A stretch of 44,625 nucleotides of DNA from Devosia psychrophila (GTDB lineage Bacteria > Pseudomonadota > Alphaproteobacteria > Rhizobiales > Devosiaceae): contig NZ_LAPV01000126.1 in assembly GCF_000971275.1 (NCBI RefSeq), positions 1 to 44,625 of the forward strand, in the 5' to 3' direction. The translations under genes were made by a program, and so were the position numbers. Below, one piece after another: positions 1 through 9,200 of the stretch (positions are counted from its first letter, which is position 1; every line of letters begins with the position of its first letter). Below the pieces are notes generated by a model. It ran no database searches, had not been told where the DNA came from, and saw only the letters and a list, made by a program, of their open reading frames with translations.

Positions 1-29
1 TATTTGTTCTATTGTTTTTTTTTTTCTTC

Positions 30-89
30 ATCCGTCGTCTCCCCGTATCTCCACTAGTTCGCTCTTCGGCAGCGTCAGATGTGTATAAG
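30..89 (+). other. Illumina P5 / i5 / Nextera adapter contamination
   Basis: Bases 77-89 equal the start of the Nextera mosaic end (AGATGTGTATAAG). Bases 63-76 match the Nextera read-1 stem TCGTCGGCAGCGTC with one mismatch. Bases 55-62 (tagttcgc) differ by one base from the i5 index TAGATCGC. Bases 30-54 match the P5 flow-cell sequence at about 16 of 25 positions, and a poly-T run precedes them. The order P5, index, read-1 stem, mosaic end is exactly that of a Nextera library end, so this is unremoved, error-rich adapter read and not genomic DNA. A 70-codon open frame at 12-224 overlaps it and is not a gene. Genomic sequence probably starts near base 90. Confidence 0.93.
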
Positions 90-122
90 CGCCCGGCCAT
101 AGGCCTCATGGCCTTCTCACTT

Positions 123-147
123 CAAATCGCTCCACCGGAGCGATTTG
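123..147. repeat. Perfect 11-bp hairpin upstream of yejB
   Basis: CAAATCGCTCC and GGAGCGATTTG form an 11-bp perfect inverted repeat around a 3-base loop (acc). There is no T-run after it, so it is not a clear terminator. It may be a dispersed palindromic repeat or an mRNA structure at the 3' end of a gene lost at the contig edge. The rest of 90-285 holds no gene that I can recognise. Confidence 0.6.
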
Positions 148-285
148 CCCTGCGGGACAGTTCGAAGTTGCAAACCTTCCATCAAAATGATCGAATCCAT
201 TTAAACTGTTTCACCGCTTGGTGATTTGCCAGCCGGAACAGCCGAGCGCTGAATTCCAGGCCCAACCCGCCTGCCCGGAGACCTG

Positions 286-1380
286 ATGGGCGCCTACATC
301 CTCCGCCGCCTGCTGCTGATGGTCCCAACAGTGTTCGGCATCATGGCGATTTCCTTTGTTATCACCCAGTTCGCGCCGGGCGGTCCGGTGGAGCAGGCGC
401 TGGCCAATATTTCAGGCCAGAATTCGGCGATGACGGAGCGCATTTCCGGCAGCGAAGGCGGCGACTTCACTGCCCAGCCCGGCCAGCGTGGCGGATCGGG
501 ATATCGTGGCAGCCAGGGGCTTTCGCCCGAACTGGTCGAGCGTATCGAAAAGCAGTTCGGCTTCGACAAACCACCGCTCGAACGCTTCGGCATGATGCTG
601 TGGAACTACCTGCGGTTCGATTTCGGCGACAGCTATTATCGCGACGTCTCCGTGATCGACCTCATCCTCGAAAAAATGCCTGTATCGATCTCGCTGGGCC
701 TTTGGATGACGCTGATCGCCTACGGCATCTCGATACCGCTGGGCATCAAAAAGGCCATTTCCGACGGCTCTCGCTTCGATATCTGGACCTCGACCGTGGT
801 CATCATCGGCTATGCCATCCCCGGCTTCCTGATCGCCATCATGCTGATTATCGTGTTTGCCGGCGGCAGCTTCTGGTCGCTATTTCCGCTGCGCGGGCTG
901 ACCTCGACGGGCTTTGACAGCTTCCCGTGGTGGCGGCAGGTGCTCGACTATTTCTGGCACCTAACCCTGCCCATCATCGCCATGGGTCTTGGCGCCTTCG
1001 CCACCACGACGCTGCTCACCAAGAACTCGTTCATCGACGAGATCGGCAAGCAATATGTCACGACTGCCCGCGCCAAGGGACTGACCGAAAACCAGGTGCT
1101 GTATCGCCACGTTTTCCGCAACGCCATGATGCTGATTATCGCCAGCTTCCCCGGCGCCTTTGTCGGCGCGTTCTTTGGCGGCTCGCTGCTTATCGAGACG
1201 ATATTCTCGCTCGATGGCCTTGGCCTGCTTGGCTTCGTTTCCGTCGCCAATCGCGATTATCCGGTGGTGTTTGCCACGCTGTACATTTTCAGCCTGCTCG
1301 GCCTCGTCATCGCCCTGATTTCCGACCTCGCCTATATGTGGGTCGATCCGCGACTGGATTTCGAAAGCCGCGAAGTATGA
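286..1380 (+). CDS. yejB: YejB-type ABC transporter permease (microcin C / oligopeptide import)
   Basis: This 364-residue inner-membrane protein is one of the two channel subunits of the YejABEF importer. It opens with the family's GAYILRRLLLMVPTVFGIMA segment, which is the first membrane helix of DppB/OppB-type permeases. A roughly 80-residue periplasmic loop follows (FAPGGPVEQ), then the BPD_transp_1 core. The EAA-like cytoplasmic loop reads YVTTARAKGL near residue 260. The ATG at 286 has a GGAG ribosome site just upstream. The stop overlaps the yejE start by 4 bases (ATGA), so the two are translationally coupled. In E. coli this system takes up microcin C and peptides; in other alphaproteobacteria it has been linked to antimicrobial-peptide resistance. 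The substrate here is inferred from family only. Confidence 0.93.
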   Translation: MGAYILRRLLLMVPTVFGIMAISFVITQFAPGGPVEQALANISGQNSAMTERISGSEGGDFTAQPGQRGGSGYRGSQGLSPELVERIEKQFGFDKPPLERFGMMLWNYLRFDFGDSYYRDVSVIDLILEKMPVSISLGLWMTLIAYGISIPLGIKKAISDGSRFDIWTSTVVIIGYAIPGFLIAIMLIIVFAGGSFWSLFPLRGLTSTGFDSFPWWRQVLDYFWHLTLPIIAMGLGAFATTTLLTKNSFIDEIGKQYVTTARAKGLTENQVLYRHVFRNAMMLIIASFPGAFVGAFFGGSLLIETIFSLDGLGLLGFVSVANRDYPVVFATLYIFSLLGLVIALISDLAYMWVDPRLDFESREV

Positions 1381-2519
1381 GCGAGATGGCAGGACAGGCC
1401 GCCGTCATCGAGGCGCCGCGCAACAGGTTTCTGACGCCGCTCAACCAACGCCGGCTGGCAAATTTCCGCAAAAATCGCCGGGGGTACTGGTCGCTGTGGA
1501 TATTTTTGGTGCTGTTTCTCGCCACGCTGGGCTCGGAATTCATCGCCAATGACCGGCCCACCATCGCTTCCTACAAGGGCGAGCTGCTGTTCCCGGCCTT
1601 CGTCGATTACCCAGAGGAAAAGTTCGGCGGCTTCTTCGCCATCACCAATTATCGCGACGATTTCATCGCCGACGAGATCAAGGCCAACGGCTGGGCCATC
1701 TGGCCGCCGATCCGCTTCAACTACCAGACCGTCGATGGCTTCCTGCCCTATTCGGGCGCCGTCGCGCCAAGCTGGTTGATGTCATTCGAGGACAATTGCG
1801 CCCGCTATCCGCTGCAGGCCGCCGACCCCAATTGCCACTGGGGCAATTTCCACTGGCTCGGCACTGACGATCGCGGCCGCGACGTGGTCGCCCGCCTGCT
1901 CTACGGCTTCCGCATTTCGGTGCTGTTTGGGCTGACCCTGACTATCATTTCATCGGTGATCGGCGTGGTTGCCGGCGCCGTGCAGGGCTATTTCGGCGGC
2001 TGGGTCGACCTGGTGTTCCAGCGCGTCATCGAAATCTGGACCTCGATCCCAGCGCTCTACCTGCTGCTGATCATCTCATCGGTGATCGCGCCCAATTTCT
2101 GGGTGCTGCTGGGCATCCTGCTGCTGTTTTCCTGGGTGGCGCTGGTCGGCATCGTGCGCGCCGAATTTCTGCGCGGACGCAATTTCGAATATATCGCCGC
2201 CGCCCGTGCGCTCGGCGTTTCCAACGCCACCATCATGTTCCGTCACCTCTTGCCCAACGCCATGGTGGCGACGCTGACCTTCATGCCCTTCATTCTCTCG
2301 GGTTCGGTGGTGACGCTGACCTCGCTCGACCTGCTCGGCTTCGGCCTGCCCCCCGGCTCCCCCTCGCTGGGCGAATTGCTGGCCCAGGGCAAGAACAACC
2401 TGCAGGCCCCATGGCTCGGCCTGACCGGGTTTTTCACCATCGCCATCATGATGACCCTGCTGGTGTTCATCGGCGAAGCCGTCCGCGACGCGTTCGATCC
2501 GCGAAAGTCGATGGCATGA
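1377..2519 (+). CDS. yejE: YejE-type ABC transporter permease
   Basis: This is the second permease of the Yej importer, 380 residues from the ATG at 1377 (MSEMAGQAAVIE). An open frame extends upstream to 927, but that part is only a shadow of yejB, and the ATGA overlap with the yejB stop fixes the start. A first helix (WSLWIFLVLFLATL) is followed by a long periplasmic insertion with the YejE-typical FEDNCARYP and HWLGTDDRGRDVVARLLYG stretches. The transport core comes next, with the EAA loop EYIAAARALGVSN. It pairs with YejB to form the channel. Its own stop overlaps the yejF ATG by 4 bases. Confidence 0.93.
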   Translation: MSEMAGQAAVIEAPRNRFLTPLNQRRLANFRKNRRGYWSLWIFLVLFLATLGSEFIANDRPTIASYKGELLFPAFVDYPEEKFGGFFAITNYRDDFIADEIKANGWAIWPPIRFNYQTVDGFLPYSGAVAPSWLMSFEDNCARYPLQAADPNCHWGNFHWLGTDDRGRDVVARLLYGFRISVLFGLTLTIISSVIGVVAGAVQGYFGGWVDLVFQRVIEIWTSIPALYLLLIISSVIAPNFWVLLGILLLFSWVALVGIVRAEFLRGRNFEYIAAARALGVSNATIMFRHLLPNAMVATLTFMPFILSGSVVTLTSLDLLGFGLPPGSPSLGELLAQGKNNLQAPWLGLTGFFTIAIMMTLLVFIGEAVRDAFDPRKSMA

Positions 2520-4144
2520 CCGCACCCCTGCTCTCCATTCGCGACCTGACCATTGCCTTTGGCACCAACGAGGCGACGCGGCGTATTTCGTTTGATATTG
2601 CGCCGGGCGAGACTGTGGCGCTGGTGGGCGAGAGTGGGTCGGGCAAGTCAGTGACGGCGCTGTCGGTGCTCAAGCTGCTGCCGCCTTCGGCCAAGCTGTC
2701 CGGGCAAATCCTGTTCAAGGGCAAGGATCTCGTGACGGTTGCCCCGGCTGAACTGCGCGCGGTGCGCGGCAATGACATTTCGATGATTTTTCAGGAGCCG
2801 ATGAGTTCGCTCAATCCGGTCCACACCATCGAGAGCCAGATCGGTGAGGTGCTGGCGATCCATCGCGGCCTTCGCGCTACGGCGGCGCGCAAGCGAACGC
2901 TCGAACTGCTGGATGCGGTGGGTATTCCGGACCCGGCGAGCCGGTTGAGTTCATATCCGCACCAGCTTTCGGGCGGGCAGCGCCAGCGCGTGATGATTGC
3001 CATGGCGCTGGCCAATGAGCCGGACTTGCTGATCGCCGACGAGCCGACTACGGCGCTGGATGTGACCGTGCAGGCGCAAATCCTGACCTTGCTGAAGTCG
3101 CTGCAGCAGCGGCGCGGCATGGCCATGCTGTTTATCACCCATGACCTTGGCATCGTGAAAAAAATTGCCGACCGGGTCTGCGTCATGACCAATGGCGAGA
3201 TCGTCGAAAGCGGGCCAGTGGCGACGCTGTTCGCCAATCCGCAGCATGCCTACACCCGCCACCTGCTCGCCGCCGAGCCGCGCGGCACCCCGCCATTGTC
3301 CGATCCCACTGCCCCCAGCATCATCGATGTGGCTGACCTCAAGGTGTGGTTCCCGATCAGGCGGGGCCTGCTGCGGCGCACCGTCGGACATATCAAGGCG
3401 GTCGATGGCGTCGACCTGTCGATCCGCCGGGGCGAGACGCTGGGAGTGGTGGGGGAGAGCGGTTCGGGCAAGTCGACGCTGGGATATGCCGTATTGCGGC
3501 TGATCCCGTCGGATGGGCGCATCGTCGTACTGGGTAACGAGGTGCAGAGCCGTTCCTGGAAAGCCATGCGGCCACTGCGTGCCGATATGCAGATCGTGTT
3601 CCAGGACCCCTATGGCTCGCTCAGCCCGCGACTGTCGGTGGACCAGATTATCGGTGAAGGACTATCGGTGCACATGCCGCAGCTCACCGCGTCTGAACGC
3701 GATGATCGCGTCGTCAAGGCGCTGGAAGAGGTGGGCCTGCCGCCCGCTGCGCGGTTCCGCTATCCACATGAGTTCTCCGGCGGCCAGCGCCAGCGTATTG
3801 CCATCGCGCGGGCCATGGTGCTCGAGCCAAAATTCGTCGTGCTCGACGAGCCGACCTCGGCGCTCGACGTGTCGATCCAGGCGCAGGTGGTGGACCTGCT
3901 GCGCGATATCCAGCAGCGGCGCGGGCTGACCTATATGTTTATCAGCCACGACCTCAAGGTGGTGCGGGCACTCGCCAACCAGTTGATCGTGATGCGAAAC
4001 GGCAAGATCGTCGAGCAAGGCGAAGCATCAGCGATCTTTGCCGCGCCGCAGTCCGACTATACTAAAACGCTGATGGCTGCCGCCTTCAATACCGAAGTGA
4101 TTGCGCCGCAAAATCTTGATCCGGCGCGCCCTGTCACGCCATGA
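2516..4144 (+). CDS. yejF: YejF-type duplicated ABC ATPase
   Basis: A 542-residue cytoplasmic ATPase with two complete ABC cassettes in one chain, as in YejF and GsiA. The first half has Walker A GESGSGKS at residues 38-45, signature LSGGQRQR and Walker B LLIADEPTTALD. The second half has GESGSGKST near residue 313, signature FSGGQRQR and FVVLDEPTSALD. Both halves end with oligopeptide-transporter C-terminal segments. The start is the ATG at 2516 in the ATGA overlap with yejE; the longer frame from 2411 is not needed. The chain drives import through YejB/YejE, with YejA delivering substrate. No key residue is missing. Confidence 0.94.
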   Translation: MTAPLLSIRDLTIAFGTNEATRRISFDIAPGETVALVGESGSGKSVTALSVLKLLPPSAKLSGQILFKGKDLVTVAPAELRAVRGNDISMIFQEPMSSLNPVHTIESQIGEVLAIHRGLRATAARKRTLELLDAVGIPDPASRLSSYPHQLSGGQRQRVMIAMALANEPDLLIADEPTTALDVTVQAQILTLLKSLQQRRGMAMLFITHDLGIVKKIADRVCVMTNGEIVESGPVATLFANPQHAYTRHLLAAEPRGTPPLSDPTAPSIIDVADLKVWFPIRRGLLRRTVGHIKAVDGVDLSIRRGETLGVVGESGSGKSTLGYAVLRLIPSDGRIVVLGNEVQSRSWKAMRPLRADMQIVFQDPYGSLSPRLSVDQIIGEGLSVHMPQLTASERDDRVVKALEEVGLPPAARFRYPHEFSGGQRQRIAIARAMVLEPKFVVLDEPTSALDVSIQAQVVDLLRDIQQRRGLTYMFISHDLKVVRALANQLIVMRNGKIVEQGEASAIFAAPQSDYTKTLMAAAFNTEVIAPQNLDPARPVTP

Positions 4145-4190
4145 CGTTTGCGCCTAGTCTCCCTCCATCAAACCAATCCGGAGCCGTCCG

Positions 4191-6038
4191 ATGAAACTCG
4201 CACCCCTCCTCGCCGCCATGCTGCTTTTCGGCCTCGCCGCACCGGCCATGGCCCAGACGCCGACCGGGCAATGGGTCCACGCCTTTGCCATGGAGGGCCA
4301 GCCCAAATACGGTCCCGACTTCACCCATTTCGACTACGTCAATGTGGATGCACCCAAGGGCGGCGTGGTCCGCACGGGCGATCTGGGCGGCTTTGACACC
4401 TTCAACCCCATCCTGCCCAAGGGCGAGGCGGCGGGCGGCATCGGCCTGCTCTACGAAACGCTGCTGACGCCATCGCTGGACGAGCAGAGCGTTTATTATG
4501 GACATCTGGCCCAGGCGCTGATGATCGCGCCGGACTATGGCGCGGTGACCTTCCGCATGGACCCCGATGCCAAATGGCATGATGGCGAGCCAGTGACCGC
4601 CGAGGACGTAGTCTGGACCTTTAACAAGCTGATCGAGGTCAATCCCGACCGCGCCCAGTACTACGTCAATATCACCAAGGCCGAAGTGACCGCGCCGGGC
4701 GAGGTGACCTTCACCTTCAACCAGACCGGCAATCGCGAACTACCGCTGATCCTGGGCCAGCTCCAGGTGCTGCCGCAGCATTGGTGGGAGGGCAAGGATG
4801 CCGCCGGCAAGCAGCGTAACATTGCTGAATCTACGCTCGAGCCGCCGCTGGGCAGCGGCCCCTATGAGCTCGCCAGCTTCGATGCCGGCCGAACCATCGT
4901 CTACAAGCGCGACCCCGACTATTGGGGCATCGATCATCCCACCCAGGTCGGACAGAACAATTTCGACGAATACCGCATCGAGTATTTCCTCGATCTGACT
5001 GTGCAATTCGAGGCCTTCAAGGGCGACCAGTTCGACTACTGGAGCGAGAACCAGGCCCGACGCTGGGCCACGGCCTATGACTTCCCCGCCGTCGCCGATA
5101 GCCGCGTCATCAAGGAAGAATTCCCGCAGGACTATGCCGGATCGGGCATCATAGTCGGCTTCATCCCCAACCTGCGGCGCGAGAAGTTCCAGGACGCGTT
5201 GGTACGCGAGGCGCTCAACTATGCCTTCGACTTCGAGGAGTTGAGCAACACGCTATTCTTTGGCCAGTACCAGCGCATCGACAGCTACTTCTTCGGCCTG
5301 CCGTTCAAATCGACCGGCCTGCCCGAGGGGGAGGAGCTAGAAGTGCTCAATTCCGTCAAGGATCTGGTGCCGGCATCGGTGTTCACCGATACCTACACCA
5401 ACCCCATCAGCGGTGACCCGACCAAGCTGCGCGCCAACCTGCGCACGGCGCTCGGACTGTTCCAGCAGGCTGGCTTCTCCCTCGATGGCAACAAGCTTGT
5501 CGATGCCGACGGCACCCAACTGGCTTTCGAAATCCTGCTCAATGGCCCGACCATCGAGCCGGTAGCCGCCAATCTCGTGACCAATCTTGCCCAGATCGGC
5601 GTCGCGGTGACGCTGCGCACGGTGGACAGCCCGCAATATATCAACCGGGCGCGCTCGTTTGATTTCGACGTGATCTATTCGGGCTGGGCCCAGTCATGGT
5701 CGCCCGGCAATGAACAGCGTTTCTTCTTCGGCTCATCGACCGCCAAGGAACAGGGTTCGCAGAACTATGCCGGCATTGCCGACCCCGGCATCGACGCACT
5801 GATCGAGAAGTTGATCGGCGCCGACGATCGCGCGACCCAGGAAGCCGTCGTCAAGGCGCTCGACCGAACCCTGCTGGCGCACCACTACATCGTGCCCAGC
5901 TACTCCCTGCGCAACTCGCGCACCGCCCGCTGGGACCGCTTCGGCCGGCCCGAAAACCTGCCTGAGTTCTCCTCGGGCTTCCCAACCATCTGGTGGTATG
6001 ACGAGGCCAAGGCGGCAAAGACCGGTGGGGCGCAGTAG
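4191..6038 (+). CDS. yejA: YejA-type periplasmic peptide-binding protein
   Basis: A 615-residue extracellular solute-binding protein family 5 member. A Sec signal peptide ends at AMA|Q (about residue 21). The mature protein has the family motifs WVHAFAMEGQPKYG, YVNVDAPKGG, DGEPVTAEDVVWTFN and, near the end, SGFPTIWWYDEAKA, all typical of YejA. The length matches the family. The start has a good GGAG site (ccggagccgtccg). It lies 46 bases after yejF and is the last gene of the set, whereas yejA usually comes first in enterobacteria. It should capture peptides in the periplasm for YejBEF. Confidence 0.93.
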   Translation: MKLAPLLAAMLLFGLAAPAMAQTPTGQWVHAFAMEGQPKYGPDFTHFDYVNVDAPKGGVVRTGDLGGFDTFNPILPKGEAAGGIGLLYETLLTPSLDEQSVYYGHLAQALMIAPDYGAVTFRMDPDAKWHDGEPVTAEDVVWTFNKLIEVNPDRAQYYVNITKAEVTAPGEVTFTFNQTGNRELPLILGQLQVLPQHWWEGKDAAGKQRNIAESTLEPPLGSGPYELASFDAGRTIVYKRDPDYWGIDHPTQVGQNNFDEYRIEYFLDLTVQFEAFKGDQFDYWSENQARRWATAYDFPAVADSRVIKEEFPQDYAGSGIIVGFIPNLRREKFQDALVREALNYAFDFEELSNTLFFGQYQRIDSYFFGLPFKSTGLPEGEELEVLNSVKDLVPASVFTDTYTNPISGDPTKLRANLRTALGLFQQAGFSLDGNKLVDADGTQLAFEILLNGPTIEPVAANLVTNLAQIGVAVTLRTVDSPQYINRARSFDFDVIYSGWAQSWSPGNEQRFFFGSSTAKEQGSQNYAGIADPGIDALIEKLIGADDRATQEAVVKALDRTLLAHHYIVPSYSLRNSRTARWDRFGRPENLPEFSSGFPTIWWYDEAKAAKTGGAQ

Positions 6039-6071
6039 GGTTTAGGCGTTTCCACCATCGCGGCCAAACAA

Positions 6072-6174
6072 CCCCCACCCTTAATCTCTCCCCACAAGGG
6101 GGAGGGAGACGATGAACACTGGCATTGGACCTAGCGCCTCCCTCCCCTGAATGGGGAGGGAATGAGGGTGGGGG
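6072..6174. repeat. Long imperfect inverted repeat (GC-rich palindromic element)
   Basis: Two arms of about 37 bases (6072-6108 and 6138-6174) are near reverse complements of each other. Each carries a CCCCCACCCT end and a GGGGAGGGAG-type inner part, separated by about 29 bases. The element fills the gap between the converging yejA and tamB genes. This style of element is common as a dispersed intergenic repeat in alphaproteobacteria. Transcribed, it would form a large hairpin and could end or protect both convergent transcripts. Confidence 0.75.
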
Positions 6175-6221
6175 GATGAGAGCCACAGCGCGAACAGCGT
6201 CTGCGCCAATCCCCCCGCGCC

Positions 6222-9200
6222 TCAGTAGTCCTTCTCATAAAACACCCCGAGGCTTGAATTTCCGTCTTGCCCCGCCGCGCCTGTGACCTTGAGGTCGCCG
6301 GTCACATCGAGGTTGATGGTCACCTTGCTCTGGCCGCCAGCGCCAGCCTGGACGCCGAGATACACGTTGTCCTGGATATAGGTGCCGGCCTGGACGGCGA
6401 CGTTGCCCTGGTCGTCGGTGACGATATCAAGATCGGCGAGGCCCGCGGCGCCGCGCAGGCTATCGACGAGGCCATTGCCGCCGCCACCCACCAGTTCGGC
6501 AGCCGCACCGGCCAGCTTGGCCAATTGCAGCGGCGACAGCTCGCCCATGGAGCGCTTGAAGATCAGCCGGCTTAGCACTTCGTCCTGCGGCAGCATTGGG
6601 CTGGAGGTGAAGCTGACGTCGATGTCGGAGGCGCGGCCGGCGACGGTCACGAACACTGTGATGCCTTCGCCTTCGGTGCGGGCAACGAAGTTGAGGAACG
6701 GGTCAAGATCGCCAACGAGGGTAACCGTGCCGCTCTCGAAGGTGACGCGCTGACCGAGAATGGCCAGGCGCCCGCGGATCAGCTCGAAGCCGCCGACCGG
6801 CTGAACATTATTGACCGGGCCGGTGATCCGCACCGAACCGCCCACTTCAGCATCGAGGCCGCGGCCACGCACGAAAATCTGGTTGGGCGCACTGACATTG
6901 ATGTCGAGCACGACGCCGGTTGGCCGGGTCTGAGGAATTGGCGCTCCGCTCGCATCATCGATTTTGGCACGCTGCAGCGTCTGCTCGACGGCAGGCGGGG
7001 TGCGGATATGCTCGACATCGATCAGCTTGGCCCCGCCACCGAAGTTCTCAGGCACCGTAATATTGGCCTCTTCGACCAGCACATCGCCGCTAAGCAATGG
7101 CGACCCCGTGAGATTGCCGGTCAGCGCCAGATTGCCGGACAGGGTGGCGACGAAGATATTGCCATCGGCATAGCGCGCCGAATTCAGCGCCACGCGAATA
7201 TTGGCCGGCAAGCCGCCGCTGAGACCGACCGAGCCCGAGGCCGAAACCGTGCCGCCGGTGGAGAGCCCCCCCGACAGGCTATCGATGACCAGACTGTCGC
7301 CATTGAGACTGGCTGAGCCAGCAAGGCCGGTGATGCGGAGATTGAGCTCCGGATCGACATAGCCGGCACCGCTAGTAGATATGCGGCCGCCAAACTGCGG
7401 GCTGGCCAATGAACCGGTGACCCGCGCATCCAGGGTCACGACACCGCTGATCTGACCACCGCGATCGGCGACGAAGCGGTTGCCCAGCGCCAGTGGGGCG
7501 GAGCCTTGCAGCGAGAGATTGAGCCCGTTGCCAGCGAGCGGCACGGTGCCCGAACCGCTGATGGTCAGCCCGCCCGAGCCATTGGCGCGCAGCGATGCGA
7601 GAGTGACCGCGCCATTGCGGAAGCTGCCGCTGGCCGAGGCCGTCAAGGGCGCAACACCGAACTCGCTGATAGCGGCAGCGTTGACGCCCGCAACCTGCGC
7701 CTCAAAACTCACCTGCGGATCGCTGCCGGTACCGGCAATGTTGACCCGGCCATTGAGCGTGCCGGCTAGCCCCAGATCGGGCGCGATGGCATTGGCGATA
7801 GACAGCGGCAATGCGTTGACATCGAGCACTATGGAAAGGGTTTCGCCGGCCGAACCGGTGGCGGTGACCGAGCCCGATCCGACATCGAAGCGCACCGCGT
7901 CAAGCGCGATATCGGAGCCGGCAACCTGCAAGACAGTCGGCTGCGCCAGTCGTGCCGAGAGCGTGCCCTGCTGCAACTGGGCGCGATCCACGGCAAGGCG
8001 ATAGCCGTCATCGACGGGCGTGAGCGAACCGGCCACATCCACATCGGTGCCGGTGGCGAGGGCCGCCTGTGCATCGAAGGAGGTGGTGGTGCCGCTCTGG
8101 GTGGCCTTGGCTGTCAGCGTGGTGACGTCGACGCCCGCCGCCGACACATTGCTGGCATTGGCCGAGCCGTCGATCACCGGAACGCCGAACAGGTCGCCTA
8201 TCGTGGCGTTGATATCGGCCGCACCGACCGTGATGTCATTGACCACCAGACCACGCACATCACCGCGCACCGTGGCGCCCTGCTTGCCATCGACCGGCGC
8301 CAGATTGACCTCGGCATTAACCGCGCCCTTGGCGTCAAGCAGCGCCAGCGCTGCTGGCACCGAAACGTCGGGCGACACCAGGGTCAGCCCGCCATTGATC
8401 ATGCCTGTCAGCAATTCGCGGGTCAGCCCGCCGGTGATACGCGTGCCTGCGGCCTGGAAGTCGATATCGGCCAGCGCCTGTTCGCTCGGCGTGACGCTGA
8501 CACCGACGGCCAAAGTGGCGCGATAGCCATCGAGCGCGGCGGCGCCTGAGATACTACCGTCGAGGCGATCCACCGCATAGCGGCCGTCAAAAGCCACCGT
8601 GGCATCGCGCAGGGTCCGACCCGCCAGCCGGCCATCGGCCACTGTGGCATCAAGATTGAGATCGATCAGGTTGTCGGCACCCTTAGCAGTTCCCACCACC
8701 TTGAGTGCGCCGCTGGCCTGTTCGGAAAGTAGGGCAAGGTCGCTGAGATCGAGATCGAAGGCGAAGTCGGCCACAGCGCTGGAATAAGTGCCGTCGGCGA
8801 CGACCTGCAGCTGGTCGTTGCTGACGCGGAAATTGTCGGCCAACAGGCCCGCCTCGGTCCGCGCCACGCGGCCACTCAGCGACACGGCGCCGGCCAGCAA
8901 CCCATCGGCAACCTCGTCGTTGATCGACAGATTGGTGCCAGTGCCGTCGAGCGCGACATCGAAGCCACCGCTCAGCGGCTGGATCGTGCCATTGATCCGC
9001 AAGGCGAGGCCGCCGTCGAGGTCACGCCCGGCAAGGCCCGAGAATGGCGCAATGCTGGCGGTTTCGAGATTGATGTCGCCGATGAAATCGAGATTGTCCA
9101 ATTGTCCGGTCAGCGCCAGGATTAGTGCCTGACCGACCACGCGCAATTCGGCGACTTTAACGGGCTGCCCGGCCTCCCAGAGGCCGGCAATGCCGAGGCC

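Noticed and set aside
12..224. 70-codon open frame at the left end
   Set aside because: It runs through adapter sequence (30-89) and has no homology or ribosome site.
927..1376. Upstream extension of the yejE frame
   Set aside because: The extra 150 residues lie within yejB in another frame and look random. The ATGA overlap gives a family-consistent start at 1377.
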